Positions 49,202 through 59,250 of a DNA stretch of 64,000 bases are shown here, in pieces. Under the pieces are notes generated by a model. That model saw nothing but the letters and a program-made list of their open reading frames with translations. It did no database searches and was not told the DNA's origin. The position numbers and the translations under genes were made by a program. This DNA is from Hysterangium stoloniferum (taxonomy: Eukaryota > Basidiomycota > Agaricomycetes > Hysterangiales > Hysterangiaceae), in contig WHVD01000197.1 in NCBI GenBank assembly GCA_015178975.1, forward strand, positions 78,875-142,874. Direction: 5' to 3'. Numbering within the stretch: the stretch's first letter is position 1; each line of letters begins with the position of its first letter.

Positions 49202-52105
49202 ATGTCGTTCAGGTTAACGTTTAATCCTGGCGTATCGCCCTTTCCATTTGCCCCTCTAGTACTCGCAACACGTCTTCAAGGCGAGGGGAAAAGGGATGTT
49301 GAAATCTGTTTCGATTCTAGTGTCAAGGGAGTTGCCTTGGATCTGAAGGGCGGTCAAGTAACTGAAGTCAACACCATCACCAGCTTGATGGGTAAAGAGT
49401 TAGGTTATCACAGTGATAATAGCACGGTATGTTGGAGTCATTCCGTATCTCTTTCAATAAATTGCTGAATTACCCTTTAGGCAGCAGGATTTTTTTCCCT
49501 TGCAGAATCTCTACCTACCATTACGGGGTTTGCAGATCTCGTTGCTGCCCTTGATTTTATCGACGATCACCTCGTTCTTCGTTCCTTTATGATAGGCCAT
49601 AATATTAGTGTCGTAGATTGGGCAGTCTGGGGGCATTGAAGTGTAGGGGCATCTTCATAAACATTTGGGTCGCATTTGCTCACTCAGCCATTCAGCATCC
49701 GGGAAGGCTGCCGGGTTACTCAAAAATAACCACCACTCTCATTTGTCCCGCTGGTACACTCATATTGAGAGCTTCGAATCTACGCAAGACGCGATCGCAA
49801 AGCTTGCGGAGGCCCGTTCTAATAAGGTGCGCTGCGATACCATGAATGGCAGACTTCCCTCATATGCCTGCCAATAGGCAAAAGCCAATAAAACCGCTGG
49901 ATCATTCGCTTTGGGTCTACCTGATGCTATCGATGGTCAAGTTGTTACCCGTTTCCCTCCTGAACCTAGTGGCTATCTCCATATTGGTCATTCCAAAGCG
50001 GCGATGTTGAATCAGTACTTTGCTAAGATGTATAATGGAAAGCTCATCATTCGATTTGATGATACCAACCCGAGCAAGGAAAAAGTGTGTCTGTTCATTT
50101 TTCATGATTCACTTACTAACTTGCCTTCTTGAGGCTGAATTCGAAGAGACCATATTGGAGGATCTTACGCTTTTAGAGATTATTGGGGATCATGTTACAC
50201 ACACATCCGATTATTTCGACCACCTTTACGAACACGCAATCAAAATGATTAGGAGCGGAAATGCGTATGCCGATGACACTGAACAAATGAAGGTACGCAG
50301 TATCACTCCTTGTTTTATTTAAATCTCACTCTTGGATGTCAGATGCGCCAAGAGCGTATGGATGGTATCGCCTCTATTCGACGTGACGCCACAATCGAGG
50401 AGAACTTGGCTCGATTTGCAGAGATGACAACTGGGAGCACGGAAGGGCAGCGCTGGTGTATCCGGGCAAAGATCAGCGTTGATAATCCAAATAAGGCGTT
50501 ACGTGACCCCGTTATTTATCGTTGCAACATTTTGCCTCATCACCGAACAGGGTAGGTGATGTCTAGTAATATGAATTGCAGTGAGACAAGTTATAATGTC
50601 AATTTTTCCAGCCTCAAATGGAAGGTTTATCCGACGTATGACTTCGCTTGCCCTCTTGTGGATTCGATTGAAGGCGTTACTCATGCGCTGAGGACCAATG
50701 AGTACCGAGACCGCAACCCCCAGTATTTCTGGATGATCGACACGCTTGAACTGCGAAAACCCGTCGTATGGGATTTCAGGTATTCCTTTGGTAATCTTAT
50801 GAGTGCTCCATTTTATCTTAAACCTGTTACTTTGAAAAACAGCCGCTTGAATTTCATATATACCCTGCTTTCCAAGCGAAAATTGCGTTGGTTCGTTGAA
50901 GAAAAGCTTGTGCGCGGTTGGGATGATCCTCGTTTCCCTACAGTTAGGGGTGAACTTAATTTTCCCCGGATAATCATATTTGTGTATTTAATTGATTGCA
51001 TTCCATAGGTATCCGACGGCGTGGACTTACTGTCGAAGCTCTACGGCAATATATGCTGGCACAGGGCCCATCTCAAGCCGTTGTTTCCCTCGAGTGGGAT
51101 TCAATCTGGTCGATGAACAAAAAAGTCATCGACCCCATCGCACCTCGTTTCTGGGCAGTGGAGAAGAATGATTTGTATGGGTTAAAATCTCATTCAGTGA
51201 ATCCTCGCTGATACTTTTTAGGGTTCAATTGACGCTAACTGGATCAGTGCCAGTGGAGGTAAAGCAGAACCCGAAGCACAAAAAAAATCCTGAAATTGGT
51301 GTGAAAGACACTGTCTACGGATCAGTTATTTTTGTTGAGCAGGTAGATGCTCTGTCGTTTACGGATAACGAAGAGGTGATGTCTATTTTATTGCTGGACA
51401 ATTCTCTTCACTCACTTTCTTATCGTCTAGATCACACTGATGGACTGGGGAAATGCGATCGTCCGATCCAAGACCGTCTCGTCTTCGGGTGCAGTCGAGT
51501 TTCTCACCGCTGATTTGAACCTTGATGGCGACTTCCGTAAAACTGAGAAGAAAATTACCTGGCTTGCTGACCCCGCTGCCGCCGATCCAGCCCGCCCTCT
51601 TGTCGACGTAACGCTGCTGGACTATGACTATCTTATCACGAAGAAAAAATTAGAAGAGGAGGACGATGTTGCAAACCTTGTCACACCTATTACCGAATTT
51701 CGTGTTGAAGCTTGGGCGGATCCCAACGTGAAGGATCTTATCGTTGGTGATATCATACAATTCGAGCGCAAAGGGTACTATCGTTTAGACTCGGTCCGTG
51801 GCACTAGCTCGGATTTACATATGGACTTTATACATATTCCGGACGGTAGAGCGGTTGGACTGGCAAGCAAATCGATTCCAGCATCTGAGACGTCGAAGCC
51901 TAAAGAGAAAAAGAAAAAGACAAAGTCTTCGGTCGATGCTGTCGAAGGAGAGACTGTACTACTTTCGAACGCTAGTAGCGGGTTTACAATCCCAGTCACG
52001 ACAGCTATGTACAATGTGTCTCGTGTCTACGGGGAGGACGCGCTTAATCCGATCAGTGACGCGAAGATGTATCCAGTTACGAATGTGTATGATTCGACTT
52101 CATAG
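49202..52105 (+). CDS. gus1: Cytosolic glutamyl-tRNA synthetase
   Basis: Charges tRNA-Glu with glutamate in the cytosol. The start [10 protein letters not shown] at 49202 matches eukaryotic GluRS N-termini better than the in-frame ATG at 49139. An N-terminal GST-like domain is followed by the class I core: [18 protein letters not shown] (HIGH), [40 protein letters not shown] and LSKRKL, the KMSKS-loop equivalent. An anticodon-binding beta-barrel ends in [16 protein letters not shown] Lys-rich insert lies near 51900. About ten introns. In the GST-like part, a conserved [15 protein letters not shown] stretch runs into TGA at 49637 because a G-run (49629-49633) is one base short of the expected frame. 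This needs a frameshift, a sequence error or an unusual splice. The upstream gene stops only 95 bp before. Confidence 0.9.
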
Positions 52106-52539
52106 ACGTTTAAATAATATACCATATTAGATATTAGAATGCAGCTTACCATCTCCTGCTATCACTTAGACCACCCCTCTGGCAGTGCTCTCGTTAGACA
52201 CTGATGCCGTTCATTTAGTGACCATCACTTATGCATGAAATGTTATACGGTCACACGAGTCCAAATACTTATTCTTTTTGCCAAAACACTCAATGATAGG
52301 TCTTAGAACAGAATGGCTAGACAGATTCTTGATATGAAATTTTTTTTTTTTTTTTTCAATTATATGATCCAGTGACTTTCTATGGGACTTGTAAGAGCTG
52401 AATTTTCTAACCTCTTTTTCAGCTCCCTGGCATGTATTCCCTTAATATATGCTGAAATTCAACATCTTATACTCCCCCTTCTAGATTGTTTCAGAAGGAA
52501 GTGCCTTTCCCATGTTTTCCCTCACCATTTTCATGGAGA
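52106..52539. other. Intergenic after the GluRS gene
   Basis: About 430 bp without a gene. It contains an uninterrupted T-run of about 18 (near 52340-52357), possibly an old poly(A) tail of a retroposed sequence in antisense. Confidence 0.5.
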
Positions 52540-53600
52540 TATGTATGAAGAATATTGACCTTCTAGGTACAATAATGTTATATTGACTATTGAAGTACAA
52601 TATAAGTAAAAAGGGGAGTAATTGTTATAAGCAACCCTAGGGGAGCTGGAGGCAATTACATAAGACAATAAGTGGAATTGATCTTTATGGTACAATTCAG
52701 ATGAAAGACTTGAATGAAATGGAAGTAAGTAAGAATGGTTCACAAGAAAGAAATAGGAAGGCATGAAGAGGTGTGGGTAGTGATGAGTGAGTTTGAGTAG
52801 ATAGTTCTGAGCTTCAACAGTAAGTATGAAGCTCAGAGCAAAGGTGGGATGTGGCTAGTAGCCATTAGAGACAGGTGAGATGATATCCCAATCTGTCACA
52901 ACTGTCACAAGTCACAACATTGTCACAAACAATCAAAGGTAATATTTGACAACTCTTCAACGCATCGAATTCGACTCGACAAACCCAAACATTATTCGAC
53001 AACATCGAATAACTTTCGACATGTCTCATTTCAATGTCATGTATGATTTCATTATTAGTTCATAACATAGTCATAACGATACGAAGAAAAGCATAAAAGG
53101 GCTACGAAAGGAGTGAGGGAAGTCAGTTGAAATATCTGTATATTAGTGATATTAGTAATCTATCTTGTCGTAACTTCTTCGACAAATACTTTCGTGAGTT
53201 CTCGCGACTGGTATTAGCCTCTTACTTCATCGACAGGGCGAATATATACTTTGTTGAACGAGGCTTTTGAGTTCGATTAGTAGAATATTATTCGACTTTA
53301 TTGAAGAATAATCAATTCGTGACACAATCACAACTTGCAGGACACTTCAAATGACATCTTAGGCAATTTGTGGTTACAGGTAAAAAGTGTCTGAGTTCTT
53401 TGTTATGCCCACTAGTGTACATAAGATGAAAGTAAGTATGTGCCCACAAGAGTCTATGTACCCACAGGCATACATGGATCTTCAAACTAATGTAAATGCA
53501 TGTAATGAAGATTTTACTTAGTCAAAATATAGTAGAAAAATGAAGGAAAAATATAATACTATAAAGGGGTTACATTCTCCAGAGAGGGGTACCCCTCACA
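52540..53600 (-). mobile_element. Divergent (family D) LTR, about 1.06 kb
   Basis: On the minus strand it starts TGTGAGGGGTACCCCTC (ending at 53600). It carries the same internal landmarks as the other LTRs: GTTTGAAGA...CATGTATGCC, a version of the AGACACTTTTTACC block at 53380-53394, and hairpins. The other end looks truncated near 52540, with no clean ACTCTTCACA. Four bulged hairpins fit the common grammar (52553-52574, 52578-52605, 52675-52698, 52806-52837). Confidence 0.7.
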
Positions 53601-53734
53601 CTAGGAACTCACATCACTAATATAATTTCTGATTTTATTATATTTTTTATACATTTTATTTCCTTTTATTTTTCTGAGATATTCATTGAATATCTTCTCT
53701 TTATACATAGTTCAAAGGTCTATGTATGCCTGTG
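53601..53734 (+). mobile_element. LTR 5' fragment, unclassified
   Basis: AT-rich 5' half of an LTR resembling the D and short families (TTTTATACATTTTATTTCC, then GTTCAAAGGTCTATGTATGCC). It is cut off where the next LTR begins. Confidence 0.5.
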
Positions 53735-53937
53735 TGTGAGGAGTATGCTTTTACCACAGTTTCACTGCAGTAAAATACTTCTCTCATTTCATTTATATTT
53801 TACATATTTTATTCATATTTTCCTATCCTTTACATTCTTTGACTATTGCACCATTTCATTAGTTTGAAGCCCTATGTATACTTGTGAGCACACTTGGCAC
53901 CAAAAGAACAAGACACTTTTTACCCCATGTGAAGAGT
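53735..53937 (+). mobile_element. Truncated short-family LTR
   Basis: Starts TGTGAGGAGTATGC like intact copies. It runs only through AGACACTTTTTACCCCA (53921-53937), where it is replaced by an inverted family B LTR. About half of the family's usual length is missing. Confidence 0.8.
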
Positions 53938-54526
53938 GGTGGAAGTTCTAACCATTCTACATATATACGAAGAATATCGACCATTTAGGTACGACATGAC
54001 GATGTATTGACTGTTTAGTTCAATACGGTCGAGTGGATTAGCTATCTAAAGTAGAATAGAGAGCTAAAACGAATAAAGGAGAATTGACTGTAAAGTATGA
54101 TTCTGAATGACTGCTCGAGTGTTGAAGAGAATAACGAGAGAGTCAAATAACAGAGTAGCGTGGATGTAGTCCATGTGGATTGAGATAATGGATTGAGTTT
54201 CGACTAGTATAGTTTGAAACTCTGATTGCACTGGTAGTTAAAGCCCATCTGTGACGGTCGAGACAATACCCCAATCACAACTTACAGGACATTAACTGGG
54301 TGTCTGGGTAAGTTGTGGTTGCAGGGTAAAAAGTTCTAACTACCGGTGCTAGAATATATAAGTCTGGTGCATATGCACCCACAAGAGTCAATGTACCAAA
54401 TGCATAGGTCGTCGAACTAATTATATGTGTATAATAAAATAGAGAGAAAGTAGAAATAATAATGGAAATATAGTATGAGCTCGTCCAGACTATATTTCCA
54501 GAGTATATTTTGCTATACCTCTCACA
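53938..54526 (-). mobile_element. Family B LTR, solo
   Basis: 589 bp, minus orientation, ends TGTGAAGAGT and CCTCTCACA on the + strand. Flanking bases do not form a duplication (CCCCA left, ATGAT right), in keeping with a recombined junction on the left. It contains the GTATTG/CAATAC (54004-54026) and GAGTTTCG/TGAAACTC (54195-54222) hairpins. Confidence 0.85.
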
Positions 54527-55094
54527 ATGATGCTTCACTGTGGCCAGGTAGTGTAAGACTCAGGATTAGGATCTTCCCATGCTGCTAGTCTATAAGACCT
54601 AGCAGCATACATGATGCTGTGAGCCTTCCTGGCCAGGATGTATACCCTATACCCCCTATACTGCCCCCTATTTGCAATATTGCTGTTCCACAGCAATCTC
54701 GCAAATTAACCATTGTCATGCACAGTTAGGTTGCAGTCTGAGTTTCTGAAAGGTCTAGCCCATGGTGGGTCTAAAATGTGTCCAGAAATGCTACGAGTAG
54801 GTGGGTGGGTCCAGAGGGAAAAGAAAAAATCGCAAAATTGACTAAGTTCAGTGCGATTGTGATAGTGAACCCAGGTATGGCACCGGGGTCGGGTGTATAC
54901 ACTTCCCTAGTTCCCTCCAGATGTATCTGGTCTAGGTGTTGCTTTGTGAGTTATCGGCCCTTTTGCTGTTAGTTGACCACCAATGAAAGTAAAGTGGAGG
55001 AGGTGGGGGAAAGGGGTCCATGTGTGTTGGTGAAATGTTGTCAGGGCATGGTGTTGTGTAACCAGAGGGCTACAAGTGTGTCAACATGTGTGGG
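54527..55094. other. No gene recognised
   Basis: About 570 bp of unassigned sequence between two LTRs. A perfect 10-bp-arm hairpin ATGCTGCTAG/CTAGCAGCAT lies at 54579-54608. No open frame is convincing. Confidence 0.45.
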
Positions 55095-55729
55095 TGTGAA
55101 GAGTGGTGGAAGTTCTAACCATTCTATATACGAAGAATATCGACCGTTTAGGTACAACACGTAGATGTATTGACTGTCTAAGTCTAATACAAACCGAACA
55201 GGTATTGACTACCGAGTTCAATACGACTGAGTGAAGTAGCTATTTAAAGTAAAGTAGAAAGCTAAAATGAATAAAGGGAATCGACTGTTAAGTGTGATTC
55301 TGAATGACTGCTCGAGTGTAGAAAAGAGTAACAAGAGAGTCGAATACTGGAGTAGCATGGATGTAGTCCGTGTGGATTGAGATATAGATGGAGTTTTGAC
55401 TGGTACAGTTCAAAACTCTGATTGTGTGAATAGTTGAAGCCTGTCTGTAACGGTCGAGATGATACCCCAATCACAACTTACAGGACACTAACTGGGTGTC
55501 AGGGTAAGTTGTGGTTGCAGGGTAAAAAGTGTCTGAGTTCTAATTACAGGCGCTAGAATACATGAATCTGGCGTGTATGTGCCCACAAGAGTCGATGTAC
55601 CGCATATATAGGTTGTCGAACTAATATAAGTGTATAATAGAATAGAGAGAAAGAAGAAATAATAATGGGAATATAGTATAGACTTATCCAGACTATATTT
55701 CCTGAGCATATTTCGCCATACCTCTCACA
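55095..55729 (-). mobile_element. Family B LTR (3' LTR of B2)
   Basis: 635 bp. On the minus strand it starts TGTGAGAGGTATGGC directly after the polypurine tract and ends ACTCTTCACA. Its GAGTTTTG/CAAAACTC hairpin (near 55391) pairs perfectly, where B1 has GAGTTTCG/CGAAACTC. Confidence 0.88.
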
Positions 55730-55754
55730 GTGCCCCCCAGGTCGAAGAGCTATG

Positions 55755-58526
55755 TCAAAGAAGGTGGCGAAGGACACTTGGAACTCCTCCCCATGCATCC
55801 TGTGAGGAACCTCTGAGGTGTAGGATAGCATTTCCCCAGGCGAGATGCTTGGCATGAAAGGAGAGGGCAATGTCTTCCCGTTTTGAAATGTCGCTGGTGG
55901 ATGTCAACCCATCCAGTTTCTGGAGTGAAGAGACCCAACGGCTGTAGGCCTTCTTCTGGCATGTGTAAATGATGGCGCAAATGTGGTCAGTGGAGGTGTC
56001 AGTGAGGCGAGCGATGAGAGGAGGCCAGGGGTGTAGTGATGGCGGGGCAGGAGTGAGAAGAGGTGCGCAGTTCACGTCTCCACCAGAGGGAAGTCCTCCC
56101 AGAGTGTCAGAATCTGACAACAGATGCTCCAACAGGTCAACTAGGTCGACAGTCGAGTGGATCGGCGCGTGTTCAGGAAGGATACAGGAGGAGTCAACAA
56201 GCAGGGACTGAAACATGGAGAGCTCAACCCGCTCGATATCCTCCACTAATCGCAGCTGTTCCTTAGGATCATTGACACACAAGTAAAAGGTACCAATGCG
56301 ATCCGACAACATGAGAGATGTCCTTTAAGAAGGAGGTGCCGCAAGGTTGGCCCCAGGCGCATTAACGTGCATCCTACCATGAAAATGTCAGAGGGGTAGT
56401 TGATGGATACGCACATCCAACCAGTCTGTAAGAAACGAGCCGAGTTGGCTGTGTCCTGAGAGTGAGGGAGAGAGGGCAGCTGTGATGGGGGGCGGCAAAT
56501 GGGGTCAGCCGGGAAAGGGTCAAGGGGCCCATCCACCTGAATGTCAGCCTTCCGCTTCCCTTTCGCTTTCTCGCTTAAGGGGGGAGGCTGCTCGAAGACT
56601 TCCATGGCTGGGGGAGGTTCCTTGAAGACCTCCGTGGTGGGGGAGGGTTCCTCAAAGACATCCATGGCTGGGGGGGCGCCTTGAGGACTTCCTCCATGAC
56701 TGAGGAAGGCACCGTGAGGATGTCCTGGACAGGGTGATCGACATCCATCAACGTAGTATTGGGTTGATGAATGGGGGTCCCCAGAGAAATGCAAGGTGAG
56801 CAGGGGGAGACGGGAGATGGGCTCCATGTGTGAAGAGTGGTGGAAGTTCTAACTGTTCTATATACAAAAAATATCAACCGTTTAGGTACGACACATAGTT
56901 GTATTGACTGTCTAAGTCCAATACACACTGAACAAGTATTCACTGTCTAGTTCAATACGTCTGAGTTAAGTAACTATCTAAGGTAGAGTAGATAGCTAAA
57001 ATGAATAAAGGGAATCGACTGTTAGGTGCGATTCTGAATGACTGCTTGAGTGTAGAAAAGAGTAATGAGAGTCAAATGATAGAGTAGCGCAGATGTTGTC
57101 CACGCAGATTGAGATATAAATGGAGTTTTGACTGGCACAGTTCAAAACTATGATCGTGTAGATAGTTGAAGCCTGTCTGTGATGGTTGAGACAATACCCC
57201 AATCACAACTTACAGGACACTAACTGTGTGTCTGGATAAGTTGTGGTTGCGGGGTGAAAAAGTGTCTGAGTTTCATTTGGTGCCGAGTGCACCCACAAGT
57301 ATACACAATGCTTCGAACTAATGAAATGATGCAATATTCGAAGAATATAAAAGATAGAAAAATATGAATAGAATGTGTAAAATATAAATAAAATAAAAGG
57401 AGTGTTTTACCACAATAAAACTGTGGTAAAAGCATACTCCTCACACCGCACTGGCAGGGGAACCAGGGAAGTGTCCGACACCACAGGGAAGATTGGCGCT
57501 GGGGTAGTGACGACAAGGGGTTCAGGGGACATGCAAAGGGGTGGGGTTGGCCGTGGTGCTGGAGAGGGCTTGGGTGCAGGTGAAGGTGGTGGCATGAGGG
57601 AGGATTCTGCTGGGAGGAGGGGCAACAGTATGGGGGGAAGAGAAGGCAGATCGGTGGATGGTTCACTACCTCCCAGCAGCTCTGAAAAGGGTGTAAAGCA
57701 TTGCAGTGTGGGTGCAGAAAAAACTGATGGAGGTGGAGGAGATGAGTGGAGCTGGGTGGCATCGCAGGATCGGCTGGACGATACCCCCTCCAAACTCTGA
57801 CGGAAGTTGGCAGTTTTGTTGTTGATTAGAGTCACTCGTGAAGAAGTGAATGTTGTCTGGAAGTAAAAACTCTTCGTGGCAATCAGCACCAAGGTACCTG
57901 CTGTCGTAGGCAGGGTAGCGCGATCGGTCATCCTCTGAATCAAATGAAAAGTCAATGGGTCCCATCTGGTAGGTTCGTTCCTGAGGCCCACGTTGGCAAG
58001 GAGGTCTGGGAGGTAGTGTGACTCTATCCCCATGTCGCAATATGATGCTTTGAAGCTTGATCCTCCATACTTTGTCCCAATTGTAGAAGGTGACTCCGTC
58101 CTTTCCTTTCCTGCTTTTCTGTCCTACGCTCCGAACACATGGTGTACCCCCATCACTGCAATCTGTCTCAGCGAAATCCATCCATTTATGGCCCGGGGGG
58201 GGGAAACGATGATTGAAGGGTTGCCATTTCCTTCCATTCTCCTCCATTCCTGCCATGTCTGCTTTGAGGGAACATTATCCTTAGCACCCCTCTTTTGCTG
58301 TCCTTCTAAGTACTCCTCTCTCCTCTTCCTCTTGAGTGTTTTCAATTCCTCCTGAACCTGCATGGAGAAAGCCTCAGACTGCCATTTCTTCCTGATCTCC
58401 TCCTCGGTGGAAGGGAGGATACTACGAGGGGGTGGGGGGGTTTCGCTCCATGTTCCCGAGGGAGCCCCCCAAGTACCAGAAGGCCAGGATGTGGCTTCTG
58501 GAATGGGTACCACATCGTCTCTACTG
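55755..58526 (-). pseudogene. B2 ORF3, interrupted by an LTR
   Basis: The best preserved family B copy of ORF3. The N-terminal conserved block reads EEIRKKWQSEAF, KRKRREEYLEGQQKRGAK, TFYNWDKVWRIKLQSIILRHGD, MGPIDFSFDSEDD and YLGADCHEEFLLPDN. A Pro-rich middle follows. The C-terminal domain (55755-56312) is open: FYLCVNDPKEQLRLVEDIERVE, LSMFQSLLVDSS, DLVDLLEHLLSDSD, KKAYSRWVSSLQKL and GGVPSVLRHLL. It is split by the LTR at 56829-57445 and has frame changes near 56600-56700 and 57700, so it is not functional. Function unknown; no membrane segments are seen. Confidence 0.75.
56829..57445 (-). mobile_element. Chimeric LTR (family B joined to short family)
   Basis: 617 bp inserted in B2 ORF3. From 56829 to about 57268 it is family B type (TGTGAAGAGTGGTGG, the GAGTTTTG hairpin, CACAACTTACAGGACAC). 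From there to 57445 it is short-family type (TTTCATTTGGTGCCGAGTGC to CATACTCCTCACA). The switch falls in the shared block GGGTGAAAAAGTGTCTGAG (57252-57270). Flanks CCATG and CCGCA could be a decayed CCACG duplication. Its ends are otherwise complete, so the chimera itself was probably mobile. Confidence 0.8.
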
Positions 58527-58582
58527 CAAATGTCGAGCACGGTATGGGTAATTCTGGGATGCTATCGTCAATGCACCCCACC
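58526..58582 (+). pseudogene. Family B ORF3 N-terminal scrap in inverted orientation
   Basis: About 55 bp matching the + strand of B1 at 14829-14883 (ATGTCGAGCAC...GGGTAATTCTGG), but lying on the + strand beside the minus-strand B2 ORF3. It ends at the A2 LTR. This indicates a small inversion or a second B copy. Confidence 0.65.
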
Positions 58583-59225
58583 TGTGAAGAGTGGTGGATT
58601 CTGACCGCTCAATATATGAAGAATAGTGTTTATTCAACTACTATTAGAGAGTATTGACCGTCAGTACAATACTATAGACTACTAGACTGTTAGTACTAGT
58701 ATAAGAACGCACTGCACGCCTCAAGAGCAACTGTATAGTTGCTCGTGACGGCTTAGAACAGTAAGATAATGAGTTGACCTTTTACGGTACAACTAGTAGC
58801 TAGAAATAAGTAAGATACTCAGCTAAAGACTGAGTGTCTAGGATAGAGTAATAGTAGCGTGAGTCGACTACAGTGTCGACGAGCACAAAGTCTTGAAAGC
58901 GGAACTCGACCTTAGCGGTTCGAGTCCAAAAGGCTATTAGTAGACTAGAGAATGCTACCCTTATGGTAGCTGAGATACTACCCTTGACACCTCTCGCTAT
59001 TCGACGTCTGAGTCGTTACGAGGTGGTGTCTGCTGGGTAAAAGTTGTCTATCTCTTTTGGTGCCGAGAGCGCCCATACGTATACACAAAGCTTTGAACTA
59101 CAAAATCAAGGTGTGCTCGAAATATAGAAAGAATATAAAGAAAGAAAATAAAAGGTAAATAATAAAGTACTATAATCCAGTTATTATTCCTTAGTCCAGG
59201 TATGCATATATGCATACCCTTTACA
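58583..59225 (-). mobile_element. Family A LTR (3' LTR of A2)
   Basis: 643 bp, + strand ends TGTGAAGAGT and CCCTTTACA. The last bases differ from A1 (TGTAAAGGG start on the minus strand against TGTGAAGGG). Hairpins GTATTG-ACC-GTC-AGT-A-CAATAC (58651-58672) and TACTAG-ACT-GTT-AGT-A-CTAGTA (58680-58701) are perfect; the long palindrome at 58724-58744 has one mismatch. Confidence 0.9.
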
Positions 59226-59250
59226 GTGCCCCCCAGTTCGAAGGGATGTG

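Larger units (their letters stand above)
55095..58582 (-). mobile_element. Element B2, 3' part (ORF3 and 3' LTR)
   Basis: Minus-strand family B element: 3' LTR 55095-55729, purine tract (GGGGGGCAC on the minus strand, just left of 55740) and ORF3 (55755-58526). It is interrupted by a chimeric LTR (56829-57445) and ends where family A element A2 has inserted. Its pol lies beyond or was lost. Confidence 0.8.

Noticed and set aside
54778..55164. Small open frames between the LTRs
   Set aside because: Low complexity, no conservation or start context, and the second one runs into LTR sequence.
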